NCBI GenBank assembly: GCA_963838095.1
Contig: CAWIPO010000006.1
Coordinates: 997,300 to 1,061,299, forward strand
Source: CAWCGU01 sp963838095
GTDB lineage: Bacteria > Actinomycetota > Thermoleophilia > Solirubrobacterales > 70-9
Length of the DNA: 64,000 nucleotides
Direction: 5' to 3'
In this document: positions 25,162-35,412 of the stretch, in pieces
Layout of the letters: each line of letters starts with the position of its first letter
Position numbering within the stretch: position 1 is the stretch's first letter
The notes under the pieces: generated by a model
Database searches by the model: none
Told to the model about the DNA's origin: nothing
The model's input: the letters and a program-made list of their open reading frames with translations, nothing else
Translations under genes and position numbers: made by a program

Positions 25162-25254
25162 CCGCGCAAGCGTCGTGGTGTCGAACTCGACGGCCGTGTC
25201 CGAACGCTATCGCGGCCGGCTCCGTTCAAGAGCCGGCCGCGATCATCGGCGGAG

Positions 25255-25482
25255 TCAGCGTGGGTACGTCCGGTACCTGTCGCCGTCGTCGACGACAGTC
25301 GTCCGGCGACGCTCCGCCCACAGCTGGAAGGGCGCTGCGAGCAGCCCGAGGACTGCAATCACCGCGCCGGCCGCCATCAGGATCAGGCCCAGCGTGCTTT
25401 CTTCGATTCCGGCGATGTTCACGTTCAGCGCGAAGTAGATGATCGCGCCGATGACGAAGAGGAAGATTCCTCCACCGATCAT
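25255..25482 (-). CDS. Small DUF6458-type membrane protein
   Basis: 75 aa with two transmembrane helices: IGGGIFLFVIGAIIYFALNV and STLGLILMAAGAVIAVLGLLAAP, separated by NIAGIEE, with a basic, Tyr-ending tail (AERRRTTVVDDGDRYRTYPR). This layout matches the small actinobacterial DUF6458 family. A strong SD (AAGGAGG) precedes ATG 25482. Function unknown. Confidence 0.75.
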   Translation of the reverse strand: MIGGGIFLFVIGAIIYFALNVNIAGIEESTLGLILMAAGAVIAVLGLLAAPFQLWAERRRTTVVDDGDRYRTYPR

Positions 25483-25558
25483 TTGCGACCTCCTTTAGAA
25501 ACGTCCCTGTCTTTCCCCTGGATACCCGGCTCGGGGTCCGCTACACGGACTTCCGGCT

Positions 25559-27654
25559 TCAGGCTTCGCTGAGCCCGATCCGCGCGTGCAGGCGGCGCAG
25601 GGGGCGCGGCGCCCACCAGTTCCACTTCCCGAGCAGGCGCATCAGCGACGGCACCAAGAGGGCACGGATGATGGTGGCGTCGATCAGCACGCCAAGCGCG
25701 ACGCCGAGGAAGTTCTCCTTGATGAAGATCATCTCTGAGGTGACGAAGGCGCCGACGGCGACGGCGAACAGCAGCGCCGCGGCGGTGACGATGCGCCCGG
25801 TGCGCTCCAGCCCGATCGCGATCGCCTCGTTGTCGGATGCGCCTGCGTCGCGCGCCTCCTTGATCCGGGAGAGCAGGAAGACGCCGTAGTCGGTCGAGAG
25901 GCCGAAGACCATCGCGAACAGCAGCAGCGGCATCGTCGTCTCAAGCGCGCCCACGCTCTCGTATCCGAGGATGCTCTCGAAGCGGCCGTCCTGGAAGACG
26001 AGCACGAGGATTCCGAACACCGCGCTCAACCCGAGCAGGTTCATCACGAGTTGCTTCAGCGGCAATATCACCGAGCCGGTCATCAGGAAGAGGATCAGGA
26101 AGGTCGCCGTGCAGACGATCGCCAGCATCAGCGGGAGGTGCTCGACGAGGCTGTCCTGGAAGTCGACGAATCCGGCGGTGAACCCGGTCACCAGCGTTCC
26201 CGGGATCCCCGTGCGCCTGCGACGAGGTCTCGGCTGGTGTCGCTCAGCGGCGGGCCGGTGGAGACGACTTCGACCACCCAGCTGTCTGCGTCGAGCCGCT
26301 GGGGCGGCAGCACGTCCGCTGCGCCGGGCAGCTCGGCCGCCTCGCTCGCTAGTGACGCGCCTCGGCGGCGTCACCCGACACGAAGAGCTGCACCGGCGTG
26401 TCGTGGTAGGGGGGGAACTCCTCGCGGAGGGCGTCATCGACCTGGTGAGCGCTCGCTTCAGCAGGGAGCACCTGCGGGTCGACCCAGGTGAACGCGACGC
26501 GGAAGAATGGGATCCCGAGCACGATCAGGATCGCGGCGCTGGCGACGGCGATTTGCACCGGACGGCGCATCACCAGCTGCGAGAGCCGGTACCAGAAGCC
26601 CTCGGTCGCAGGGCGCGCTTCGGCCTCCGCGCGGCGCTGGAGGAAGCCGGGGGCCAGGGCGTTCACCCGCTCGCCGAGCATGGCGAGGACGGCCGGCAGG
26701 ACGAGAAGCGAGATCGCCGCCGCGATCAGCGCCACCAGTGCGCCGCCGAGTCCCATCGAGTAGAGGAAGCGCTGCGGGAAGATGGTCAGCGAGGCCATCG
26801 CGGCGGCGACCGTGAGGGAGGAGTAGAGGACGGTGCGACCGGAGGTGTTCATCGTCCGGGTCATCGCCTCGAGCCCGGGACCCGACTTCGCGATCTCCTC
26901 GCGGTAGCGGGAGACCATGAACAGGCTGTAGTCGATCGCCAGCCCGAGGCCGAGCCCGGTCGTGATGTTGAGGGAGAAGATCGAGACCGAGAGGAACTCG
27001 CTGACCACGGTCAGCATCAGGAACGTGCTGACGATCGCGAGCCCACCGACCAGCAGCGGCAGAGACGCCGCGACGAGGCTGCGGAAGAAGAGCAGGGAGA
27101 GGAGGAAGAGCAGCGGGAACACCAGGAGCTCGGCGCGCTGCAGGTCCTCCTCGGTCTGTTCATTGACCTGCTGCTGGGCGACCGCCGATCCGCCCACCAG
27201 CGCCCCGGGCTCGTCCTCCATCAGGCCGACGATGCGCTCGCCCGCCTCCTGCTCGCCGTCGTCGTCGGTCGGCGTCAGCCCGACGGCGAGGTAGGTGGCG
27301 GTTCCGTCCTCGGAGACGAAGGCCTTCGAACCGGTGTCGGCGAAGCCGGTGACCGAGGCGACGTCCGGGTCTTCCCGGATCTCGTCGGCGACCGCATCGA
27401 CCCGAGCGCGCCCGTCGCGGCTGGCGACGTCGACGTCGCGAACGAGCACGACTACCGCCGGCGGCCGGTAGCCGGCCGCCTCGAGCCGGTTTTCGGCCTG
27501 CACTGCTTCGGTGTCGGGATCGTCTGCGCCGTACGGGTCGAGCTTGTCGGCGACGCCGGAGCCGAGCGCGCCGGCGGCGACGAAGAAGACGACGGCGCAC
27601 GATCACGATCAGCTTGCGGCGCCGTTGCGCGAGCGAGGCGAGGAAGTCGAACAT
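25559..27654 (-). CDS. MMPL/RND-family transporter (three frameshifts)
   Basis: Start ATG 27654 (MFDFLASLAQRRRKLIVIV). Read across frames, the product is about 695 aa with the MMPL plan: an N-terminal helix, a periplasmic loop (ENRLEAAGYRPPAVVVLV), helices with GLGLAIDYSLFMVSRYREE, a second loop, and FGLSTDYGVFLLSRIKEARD with FVTSEMIFIKENFLGVALGVLIDATIIRALLVPSLM. Both Asp-Tyr motifs for proton transfer are present. Shifts lie near 27597, 26350 and 26220. Correcting one base each restores VAVVFFVAAGALGSGVADKL, LASEAAELPGAADVLPPQR and IPGTLVTGFTAG. The even conservation suggests sequencing indels. It lies beside padR and likely exports a lipid or drug. Confidence 0.75.
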
Positions 27655-27686
27655 CAGGCGCTCTCCCACCTCGGCCGTTCGCGAGA

Positions 27687-28240
27687 TCACCAGCTGCGTC
27701 GGCGCAGTAGCGCGCGGACCACTCGTTCAACCCGATGCCGTAGCGCAGGACCATCAGCTGGTACGGGTTGCCGGCCGCGATCACGCGCGGCTCCAGCTCG
27801 CGCAGCCTCTCCGCTTTCGCCGAGTGCTCCTCGGCCTTTGCCGTCATCAGCTCGGCGGCCGTCGACTCCGTGACGGCAGAATCGGTGCCGGCCTTGCCGG
27901 AGGAGCGGGCGAAGAACAGCTTCAGCAGCTTCTCGTCGCGGAGCTCGCAATCCGCGGCCGGCGTCGCCAGCCAGCGCTTCAGCTCGCGGCGGCCGGCGGC
28001 GGTGATCCTGTGGCGGGACCGCTGGCGCGCCCCGGCGTCGTCACGCTCGGACTCGACCAGGCCGGCGTCGCGCAGGCGGCGAAGCTCGGGATAGATCTGC
28101 CCGTAGCTGGCGGCCCAGAAGAACCGAGTCGAGTTGTCGACCGCCTGCTTGATCTCATATCCGGTCCGCGGCTCGGCGTCGAGGAGCCCGAGGATCACAT
28201 AGGCGGTGGAGCTGAGGTCGGCGGAGTCCGAGCGAGCCAT
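27687..28240 (-). CDS. PadR-family regulator (3' end uncertain)
   Basis: Begins MARSDSADLSSTAYVILGLLDAEPRTGYEIKQAVDNSTRFFWAASYGQIYPELRRLRDAGLVE, the PadR winged helix. The C-terminal helical part (EHSAKAERLRELEPRVIAAGNPYQLMVLRYGIGLNEWSARYCADAA) is present. The frame then has no stop and reads into the MMPL gene out of frame; a one-base shift near 27700 would give a stop at 27687, so I end it there. It probably represses itself and the MMPL gene through the palindrome over its start codon. Confidence 0.75.
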
Positions 28241-28257
28241 ATATCGGCACGATAGAT
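28239..28257. promoter_or_regulatory. Candidate PadR operator
   Basis: ATATATCG, spacer GCA, CGATAGAT form a palindrome with 8-bp arms and one mismatch (inner TATCG/CGATA perfect). It overlaps the padR start codon, in an AT-rich patch that stands out from the GC-rich background. A dimer bound here would block padR and the downstream MMPL gene. Assignment to PadR is by position. Confidence 0.5.
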
Positions 28258-28306
28258 ACCCGAGTCGAACGCGTCTGTGAACGTGATCACAGTCGCGGTC
28301 TGCGAA

Positions 28307-29252
28307 CTACAACGACAGCAGCGAGAGCAAATCGGCGAGAAGCGCGGCGCGGTTGCGCTGAAGCTCTCGCCACGTCACCCTGACCACGCGCCAGCCGAGC
28401 ACGGCCAACTCACGATCTCGAACGCGGTCCGACTCGAACGTTTCGGGCGACGAGTGCCACGCGTGACTGTCGAGCTCGACGATCAGTCGCTGGGCCCTGA
28501 AGAGCGCATCGGCGCGGATCCAACGCCCGCCGATCTGGAGGTGCACCTGGGTCTCGGGGCGAGGCAGGCCGGATTCGGCGCAGAAGTCGAGGAACGCCTC
28601 CTCGAGAGCGCTGTCTGTGACGTCCTCGCCGAAGCTCGCCTCGGCGAGGATCGCCTTGATCGTCGCGACTCCGCGGCGGCGCGGGTAGCGCTCCACCAAA
28701 TCGGGCAGCGAGAGGCGGTCATACAGGCGCTTGCCCTCGACTTCGTGCATCGCCTGCTCCACCTGGCGCCTGGGAAGCACGGCGGCGAGGTCGAGGATCG
28801 TGCGTGGGACGGTGGTGACGAGGGATCCCGTCCTCGACGGTGACCTCGTCGAACGGCAGCACCGAGAGATGGAGCTTCAGGCCCTTGCGGGGGCGAAGCT
28901 GGCGCGGCGCTGTGACCTCGACTCGGCGGTCATGGCGGACCCCCCAGTGTGCGCCGGCGCTTCGATGGCTGAGCACGGCGCCTGGCCCGCAGCTGAACAC
29001 CGCTGCTAGCCAGCGTCCCTCGATCGGCACGTTGCGGGTACCGACGCTGTATGCGCCCGGAAACAGGCGATACAGGCGGCCGCACCTCAGCCTGTGCTCG
29101 ATCGCGCCCCTGCCGAGCCCCATATCCAGCAGTTGCTGGTGCGAAACGACCCCGTGCTGGCCGTCCGCAAGCACGGCGATCGCCCGATCAATCTGGCGAG
29201 ACTTACGTTTTGCATCTATTTCATGCAAATCGTCAATGTCGTCGGCGGACAC
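28307..29252 (-). CDS. AbiEi-like winged helix fused to DUF559 nuclease-like domain (one frameshift)
   Basis: Start GTG 29252 (VSADDIDDLHEID) with GGAG upstream, approximate. N-terminal part: AVLADGQHGVVSHQQLLDMGLGRGAIEHRLRCGRLYRLFPGAYSVG, the wHTH of type IV antitoxin (AbiEi)-like proteins. C-terminal part: RADALFRAQRLIVELDSHAWHSSPETFESDRVRDRELAVLGWRVVRVTW, the DUF559/Vsr-like fold with the acidic E-x-D-x residues. One extra base near 28832 breaks the frame; VTTVPRTILDLAAVLPRRQVEQA continues correctly. Such proteins occur in many copies in Thermoleophilia without a visible AbiEii toxin; none is seen here either. Confidence 0.7.
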
Positions 29253-29380
29253 GCTCCATAGAAGCCCGCGGCGCCCCGTCCCGCCCCCAACTCCCTCCCT
29301 CGGTGCTCCAAACGTGTGCCTGGCCGGGCGCATGGAGAGACGCAACCGTCGGCCTCGCACCCACCCCTATCCTCACCCCC

Positions 29381-30622
29381 ATGAACGACCTCGTCGTAAT
29401 GAAGTTCGGCGGCACCTCTGTCGCCGGCGCCGAGGACATCAAGCGGGCCGCGGGGCGGATAGTCGCGGCGCGTGAGAACGGGAAGCGGGTTGTGGCGGTG
29501 CTGTCGGCTCGCGGGAAGACGACCGACCAGCTGCTCGAGATGGCGCGCGAGGTTTCGCCCACCCCGACCGCGCGGGAGATGGACATGCTGTTGTCGACCG
29601 GCGAGCGGATCTCGTGCGCGCTCTGCGCGATGGCGATCCACGACCTCGGGCACAACGCGATCTCGCTCACCGGCTCGCAGGCGGGAATCGTCACCGACAC
29701 CTCGCACACGAAGGCGCGCATCCTCGATGTTCGCGCCGACCGCATACGCGATGGGCTGGAGAGCGACAACGTCGTCCTCGTGGCCGGATTTCAAGGCGTT
29801 TCGACCGCGAAGGACGTGACCACACTCGGCCGCGGCGGATCCGACACCACCGCCGTCGCCCTCGCCGCGGCGCTTGGCGCAGAGGTGTGCGAGATCTACA
29901 CCGATGTCGCCGGCGTCTACTCCGCCGACCCGCGAATCGTGCCCGAGGCGCGCAAGCTGCCGATGGTCTCCTTCGAGGAGATGCTCGAGATGGCGGCGTC
30001 GGGGGCGGGAGTGCTGCAGCTGCGTTCGGTGGAGTACGCCCGCAGCCACGATGTCCGCATCCACTGCCGCGGCTCGTTCGAGGACGGCCCAGGTACCCTC
30101 GTGCTCGCCGAGGAGGACACCATCGAGAGGCCATTCGTCACCGCAGTCACGCACTCCGACAAGGAGTCGCGAGTCACCCTCACGGGCGTGAGGGACGAGC
30201 CCGGTATCGCCGGCCGAATCTTCACGGCGCTGGCCGATGCGAACGTCAACGTCGACATGATCATCCAGAACGAGCCTGTCTCCGAGGAGCACGGCGCGGA
30301 CCTCTCGTTCACGGTCGAGCGTGACGACATGGAGACCGCGGTCGCTGCCCTCAAGGAGCTGAACGTCGGCGATCAGGTGCTCACCGACGAGCGGATCGGA
30401 AAGGTGTCGATCATCGGCGCCGGGATGCGCTCCCACCCCGGCGTCGCCGCCAAGGTCTTCCGCACCCTGGGAGACAACGGAATCAACATCGAGATGATCC
30501 AGACCTCACCGATCAAGATCTCCTGCGTGATCGCGGCCGACGAGGTGCCGAATGCGGTGCAGGCGCTGCACGCGGCGTTCGAGCTCGGGGTCGAAGAGGC
30601 CGCTCAGACGGCCTCCTCGTAA
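29381..30622 (+). CDS. lysC: Aspartate kinase
   Basis: 413 aa from ATG 29381 (MNDLVVMKFGGTSVAG); the open frame upstream is non-coding. Kinase motifs KFGGTSV, TGERIS, GRGGSDTTAVALAAAL and YTDVAGVYSADPRIV are intact. Two ACT regulatory domains follow (VTLTGVRDEPGIAGRIF and ISIIGAGMRSHPGVAAKVF-like), with the pattern of Lys/Thr-feedback-sensitive enzymes. It starts the aspartate pathway to Lys, Met, Thr and diaminopimelate. It lies 20 bp before asd. Confidence 0.95.
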   Translation: MNDLVVMKFGGTSVAGAEDIKRAAGRIVAARENGKRVVAVLSARGKTTDQLLEMAREVSPTPTAREMDMLLSTGERISCALCAMAIHDLGHNAISLTGSQAGIVTDTSHTKARILDVRADRIRDGLESDNVVLVAGFQGVSTAKDVTTLGRGGSDTTAVALAAALGAEVCEIYTDVAGVYSADPRIVPEARKLPMVSFEEMLEMAASGAGVLQLRSVEYARSHDVRIHCRGSFEDGPGTLVLAEEDTIERPFVTAVTHSDKESRVTLTGVRDEPGIAGRIFTALADANVNVDMIIQNEPVSEEHGADLSFTVERDDMETAVAALKELNVGDQVLTDERIGKVSIIGAGMRSHPGVAAKVFRTLGDNGINIEMIQTSPIKISCVIAADEVPNAVQALHAAFELGVEEAAQTASS

Positions 30623-30642
30623 CGCTCCGCAATACTGATCCG

Positions 30643-31698
30643 ATGAGCGAGAGCCGGAACTACCGAGTCGGAGTCCTCGGGGCGACGGGTGCCGTCGGCT
30701 CGACGATCGTCGAGGTGCTCGCCGAGCGCGACTTCCCGGTTGGGGAGCTGGTGCCGTTCGCATCCGAGCGCTCGGCCGGCCGCCGCATCGCCTTCAACGG
30801 CTCCGAGGCCGAATGCCGGCCGCTCAGCGAGGAGTCGATCTCGGGCCTCGACCTCGTGATCTCCTCAGCAGGCGGCGCAATCAGCGCAGAGTGGGCGCCG
30901 CGGCTGGTCGAAGCCGGCGCGGTGGTGGTCGACAACACCAGCTACTGGCGCATGCACGATGACGTCCCGCTGGTGATCTCCGAGGTGAACCCCGAAGCGC
31001 TCGATTCCCACAACGGCATCGTCGCCAACCCGAACTGCTCGACGATGCAGATGGTGGTGGCGCTGAAGCCGATCTGGGACGCAGTCGGGATTGAGCGCGT
31101 CGTCGTTTCCACCTACCAGTCCGTGTCGGGCACGGGACAGAAGGCAATCGACGAGCTGCACGCGCAGGCTCGAGCCGTTCTCGACGGTGCCGAGGCGGTC
31201 GCCGAGGTGTACCCGCACCCGATCGCGTTCAACGTCCTCCCGCAGGTCGAGACGTTCAAGGACGGCGACGACTACACCACCGAGGAGCGAAAGATGATGG
31301 CCGAGACCCGCAAGATCCTCGGCGCCGGCAAGGAGCTCGGCATCTCGGCCACATGCGTGCGGGTGCCGGTTCTCGTCGGACACTCGGAGTCGATCAATGT
31401 GCAGACGCGACAGTCCCTCTCGCCGGAGGAGTGCCGCGCGCTGCTCTCCGCTTCACCCGGCATCGTCGTCGCCGACAATCCGGCCGAGGGCGTCTATCCG
31501 CTGGCAACGGCCGCCGCCGGGCGCGACGAGGTCCTGGTCGGGCGGATCAGGCGCGATCCTTCGCACGACCGCTGTCTCAACCTCTGGGTCGTGGGCGACA
31601 ACCTCCGCAAGGGCGCTGCCACCAATGCGGTGCAGGTCGCCGAGCTTCTCGACGAGCGCGGTCTGATCCGGGCTCCGAGCAAGCCGATCGCTGCGTAA
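30643..31698 (+). CDS. asd: Aspartate-semialdehyde dehydrogenase
   Basis: 351 aa, MSESRNYRVGVLGATGAVGSTIVEVL with the NADP-binding GATGAVG. Catalytic Cys is in ANPNCST and the catalytic His in VGHSESIN; SGTGQKAIDEL is the family signature. It reduces aspartyl phosphate made by the upstream kinase. The pair lysC-asd is one of the most common amino-acid operons. Confidence 0.96.
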   Translation: MSESRNYRVGVLGATGAVGSTIVEVLAERDFPVGELVPFASERSAGRRIAFNGSEAECRPLSEESISGLDLVISSAGGAISAEWAPRLVEAGAVVVDNTSYWRMHDDVPLVISEVNPEALDSHNGIVANPNCSTMQMVVALKPIWDAVGIERVVVSTYQSVSGTGQKAIDELHAQARAVLDGAEAVAEVYPHPIAFNVLPQVETFKDGDDYTTEERKMMAETRKILGAGKELGISATCVRVPVLVGHSESINVQTRQSLSPEECRALLSASPGIVVADNPAEGVYPLATAAAGRDEVLVGRIRRDPSHDRCLNLWVVGDNLRKGAATNAVQVAELLDERGLIRAPSKPIAA

Positions 31699-31709
31699 CT
31701 TCCCCGTCC

Positions 31710-34133
31710 ATGATCTCGATGCTCGCCTCCGCGGCGCTGATCAGCGCGGCCTCACTCGCCGTCGGTGGAGCGATCGCCGCGATCTGCGGGTGGGGGGAGA
31801 GTCGGGGCGCCGCAGCCACCGGGCGGACCACCGGCGGCTGGTCGTGGCTGTCGGGAGCGATCGGGCTCGCGACCCTGCTCGCCGTCGCCGGAGTGGCCGC
31901 GCGGCTTCCAGGGCACGCGATCACGGCCGCGGTGGCTGTTGGGGTAGTCACCGTCGCCGCGCTCGCCTATCTGGTCTGGTCGGGCGTCGGCTGGCGCGGG
32001 CCGGTGGGGGCGATGGTCCCGGCGCTGATCGCCGCCGCCGCGGCTGCGCTGCCGTTCATCGTCAACGACCGCGTCGGGATCCTCGGGGTGGGGCTGGTCA
32101 ACGACGACATGGCCTCGCACCTGCTCGTCGCCGACTGGGTGCAGAACCGAACGGAGCCGGTGCCGAGCCTGGTCGACGGCGGCTATCCGCTCGGCCCGCA
32201 CTCGCTTGTCGCCGCGCTTGCCGAAGCCCTCGGCGCCGATCCCGTGAACGTGTTCGCGGGCCTGACGCTGGCGATCGCCGCACTCGGTGCGATCACGGCG
32301 CTCGCGGTGCTTCGCGATCTCTCCGCGGCGCGGCGCACGGTTGGCGCCGTGATCGCCGCGCTTCCATACCTCGGCGCCGCATATCTCGCGCAGGGGGCGT
32401 TCAAGGAGCCGCTTCAGGCGCTGCTCGTGATCGGCTTCGCGCTCGGGATCCGGGAGCTCACCTCGCGGGAAATCACAAGCTCCAGAGCACTCGCCGTGCG
32501 CGCGATGCCGCTGGCGCTGATTGCCGCCGGTTCGGTCTTCAACTACAGCTTCCCCGGCCTGCTGTGGCTCGCGGCCACCGCGGTCGGCGTCTGGCTGCTC
32601 AGCGGTGCGCCCGTGCGGTCCCTGCGCCCGGTGCTGCCGGTGATCGCGATCGTGCTCGCGGTCGGGGCGGTGCTGACGGCGCCGGAGTGGGGGCGGATCC
32701 TGGAGTTCGCCGACTTCCGGGCCTTCGAGCGCTCGGGCTCCCAGACGCTCGGCAACCTGCGTCAGTCGATCTCGCCGCTGGAGGCGTTCGGCGTCTGGCC
32801 GTCGGGGGAGTTCAGGGCCTCCCCCGGCTCCGGGGCCCTGCCCGCGCTTGCCTTCTATCTCGGCGCCCTTCTCGGCGCGGTGGCGCTCGGGCTCGGGTTG
32901 TGGCGAGGTTGGCTCGAGCGTCGCCCCGAGCTCCCATCGGCGCTCGCAGGGGCGCTCGTGATCTACGTCGGCGCCGTCGTCGTGGGGACGCCCTACACGA
33001 GTGCGAAGGCGCTGGCGATCGCCGCCCCCGTGGCGATGCTGATCGCGCTTTGGGGAGTGCTTTCGAGCAAGTGGCTGCCGCGCGCGGAGGACTCGCGCAT
33101 GCCGTTTTTGTTCGGCTCGCACCTGCCCCTGTCCCGAGGCCGGCTGTCGATCGGACTCACGGCGCTCGGGGCCGTCTTCATGCTCGCGGCGGCGGTCTCG
33201 AGTGTGCTGGCGTTGCGGCAGGGCCCGGTATCGCCCGGCGTTCACGCCGGGGAGCTGAACGAGATCCGCAGGATCGTCGAGGGCGGGAGGGTCCTGTTCC
33301 TCGGCCGCGACGACTTCATCGCCTGGGAGCTGCGCGGCTCGACTGTCGACACCCCGATACAGAACTTCTACAACGTCGGTCAGCCGCCCACGCGCTTCCG
33401 GCCGAAGCCGGGGGAGGAGAAGTTCGACTTCGACGCGGTCCCGTACGGGATCCTCGATCGTTATCGGTTCGTGCTCACCTCGAGTACCGCCTACGCAAGC
33501 GAGCCCCCCGGCAACTTCACCGAGGTCGCGCGCACACCCTCGTTCGTCCTCTACAAGCGCCGCGGGCCGACGACCCCGCGCGAGACGCTGCACGAAGGGG
33601 CCGCTCCGGGCGCGATTCTGAGCTGCGAGGGGGGAGCCCGTGGTCGCCGCGAGCTGGTCGGCGTCCCCGATGGCGCGACGCTTGCGGCGATCTGGCCCCG
33701 GCCGCCGGTCGAGGGGAGCGAGCGCCACTGGGAGCCGTCGGCGACTGCCACCGCCGGCGAGCAGCCGAGCCAATCGATCCGCCTTACGCCCGGCCGCTGG
33801 GAGGTCTCCCTCGCCTACGACAGCCCCCGTCCGCTGACGATCCGCGCCTCCGGCGAGGGACTGGCCGACGATTCGACGCTGTTGCTGCCGGCGAATCTCG
33901 ACTTCCGCGGGCCGACGCCGCCGTTCCCGGCGGGGGAGCTGGACGTTGAGCGCCCGGGCCCGGTGACGCTGGAGGTCCAGCTCGCGGAGGCTCCGCTCGC
34001 CGCCAGGCTGTTGGGCGCCGAGGGCGAGACGCATCTGCGCTCGGTGTTCGCGACCCCGCTCGGCGAGATCGAGCATCTGCCGCCGGGCAAGGCCTGTGAC
34101 GCCTACGTCGACTGGCTCCGGGTGGTGGACTAA
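31710..34133 (+). CDS. Large polytopic membrane protein, GT-C glycosyltransferase-like
   Basis: 807 aa from ATG 31710, 11 bp after asd. About 12-13 hydrophobic helices to residue 500. The first large loop holds VNDDMASHLLVADWVQN and GGYPLGPHSLVAALAE, an Asp-rich pattern like the catalytic loop of GT-C enzymes. Residues about 505-807 form a soluble domain with two beta-rich parts (VLFLGRDDFIAWEL; SIRLTPGRWEVSLAYDSPRPLTIR). It may be an arabinosyl- or mannosyl-transferase or a surface polymer factor. I do not recognise a closer family. Confidence 0.5.
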   Translation: MISMLASAALISAASLAVGGAIAAICGWGESRGAAATGRTTGGWSWLSGAIGLATLLAVAGVAARLPGHAITAAVAVGVVTVAALAYLVWSGVGWRGPVGAMVPALIAAAAAALPFIVNDRVGILGVGLVNDDMASHLLVADWVQNRTEPVPSLVDGGYPLGPHSLVAALAEALGADPVNVFAGLTLAIAALGAITALAVLRDLSAARRTVGAVIAALPYLGAAYLAQGAFKEPLQALLVIGFALGIRELTSREITSSRALAVRAMPLALIAAGSVFNYSFPGLLWLAATAVGVWLLSGAPVRSLRPVLPVIAIVLAVGAVLTAPEWGRILEFADFRAFERSGSQTLGNLRQSISPLEAFGVWPSGEFRASPGSGALPALAFYLGALLGAVALGLGLWRGWLERRPELPSALAGALVIYVGAVVVGTPYTSAKALAIAAPVAMLIALWGVLSSKWLPRAEDSRMPFLFGSHLPLSRGRLSIGLTALGAVFMLAAAVSSVLALRQGPVSPGVHAGELNEIRRIVEGGRVLFLGRDDFIAWELRGSTVDTPIQNFYNVGQPPTRFRPKPGEEKFDFDAVPYGILDRYRFVLTSSTAYASEPPGNFTEVARTPSFVLYKRRGPTTPRETLHEGAAPGAILSCEGGARGRRELVGVPDGATLAAIWPRPPVEGSERHWEPSATATAGEQPSQSIRLTPGRWEVSLAYDSPRPLTIRASGEGLADDSTLLLPANLDFRGPTPPFPAGELDVERPGPVTLEVQLAEAPLAARLLGAEGETHLRSVFATPLGEIEHLPPGKACDAYVDWLRVVD

Positions 34134-34136
34134 CGG

Positions 34137-35369
34137 TTGGACCTCTCCTTCGGCGAGTCGCTGCTGATCGTCGGGCTGCTGCTCACCGTTGCGGCCGCTC
34201 TCTCGGGAGTGATGCGCGGCACCGTGCTCTCGATCTCGATCCTCGGAGTGGCGCTGGGGATGGCCCTCGCGCTCACCGACGTCGTCTCGGTGGACGTCTC
34301 CGACAACGGGGTCGTGCACCTCGTCGAGCTTGCCCTGATCCTGACCCTGTTCTCCGACGGGATGTACGTCGAGCGCGAGCTGCTGGGACGACACTGGGGA
34401 CCGCCTGCGCGCGCGCTCGCGATCGCGATGCCGGTGACGATGGGGCTGCTTGCGGTCGGCGCCAAGCTGGTGTTCCCCGAGCTCGAGTGGGCCGAGGCGT
34501 TCCTGCTCGCCGCGATCCTCTCGCCGACCGACCCGGTGGTCACCTCCTCGGTCGTGACCTCACAGCGCGTGCCGGCAGAGGTGCGGCACACCCTGAACCT
34601 CGAATCGGGGCTGAACGACGGGCTCGCGTTGCCGTTCGTTCTCTTCTTCCTCGTCCTCGCGGTCCCAGGTGGCGACGCAGGTCAGGAGGCAATCGAGCTG
34701 CTCGGCGAGGCCGGCTTCGGCGCCGTGATCGGGATCGCGCTCGGATTTCTCGGCGGGCGCCTTCACAACCGCGTTCCCGGCGGCCTCACATCCCGCTACG
34801 AAGGCATCTACGCGATCGGCTTCGGCCTCGCCGCCTTCGGCCTCGCCGACGTCACCTTCGGCAACGGCCTGATCGCCGCCTTCGTCGCCGGAATCGTGCT
34901 TGGGGCGACCGAGCACGATGTCCCCGACAGCTTCATCGACTTCAGCGAGAACGTGAGCGCGATATTCCAGGTCCTCACCTTCTTCGTCTTCGGCGCCCTG
35001 ATCGTCTCGATCGGCTATGGCGGCGAGCTGATACCTCTCCTGGCCTTCATCCCCTTCGCCCTGCTCGTCGCCCGCCCGGTCGCCGTCCTCGGGGCGCTCG
35101 CCGGCACCGGCCTTCCCCGGCCCCACAAGGCGTTCATCGCCTGGTTCGGCCCGAAGGGCGTCGCCTCGATGCTCTTCGCCCTCTTCATCGTCGACCAGGG
35201 CGTGGCGGACGGGTCGCTGATCTTCGACGTCGCGGCGTTCGTGATCCTCGCCTCGATCATCGCGCATGGGCTGACCGACACGGTTGGCGCGCGCTGGATC
35301 GAGCGCCGGATGAAAAAGGAGGAGCCGCCCCCGACGGGCGAGCCGGAGGTTCCGGGAAGCCTGCTCTGA
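34137..35369 (+). CDS. CPA1-type sodium/proton antiporter
   Basis: 410 aa from TTG 34137, only 3 bp after the preceding stop. Twelve or so helices. AAILSPTDPVVTSSVVTSQRVP and LNLESGLNDGLALPFVLFFL are the CPA1 motifs, including the ion-binding Asn-Asp pair in ESGLNDG. FGPKGVASMLFALFIVD matches the conserved helix 11 region. It exchanges Na+ or K+ for H+ and helps pH control. Likely co-transcribed with the gene before it. Confidence 0.88.
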   Translation: MDLSFGESLLIVGLLLTVAAALSGVMRGTVLSISILGVALGMALALTDVVSVDVSDNGVVHLVELALILTLFSDGMYVERELLGRHWGPPARALAIAMPVTMGLLAVGAKLVFPELEWAEAFLLAAILSPTDPVVTSSVVTSQRVPAEVRHTLNLESGLNDGLALPFVLFFLVLAVPGGDAGQEAIELLGEAGFGAVIGIALGFLGGRLHNRVPGGLTSRYEGIYAIGFGLAAFGLADVTFGNGLIAAFVAGIVLGATEHDVPDSFIDFSENVSAIFQVLTFFVFGALIVSIGYGGELIPLLAFIPFALLVARPVAVLGALAGTGLPRPHKAFIAWFGPKGVASMLFALFIVDQGVADGSLIFDVAAFVILASIIAHGLTDTVGARWIERRMKKEEPPPTGEPEVPGSLL

Positions 35370-35412
35370 GCTCAGGCGCGCCTGCAGCTTGACTCCTCGC
35401 CCTGAGGGTAGG

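Noticed and set aside
27452..27686. C-terminal extension of PadR
   Set aside because: It is MMPL sequence read in the wrong frame; PadR proteins end shortly after the YCADAA helix.
31752..34394. 880-residue antisense frame over the membrane protein
   Set aside because: High-GC antisense artefact, rich in Arg/Gly/His with no domain; the plus-strand protein has clear membrane helices.
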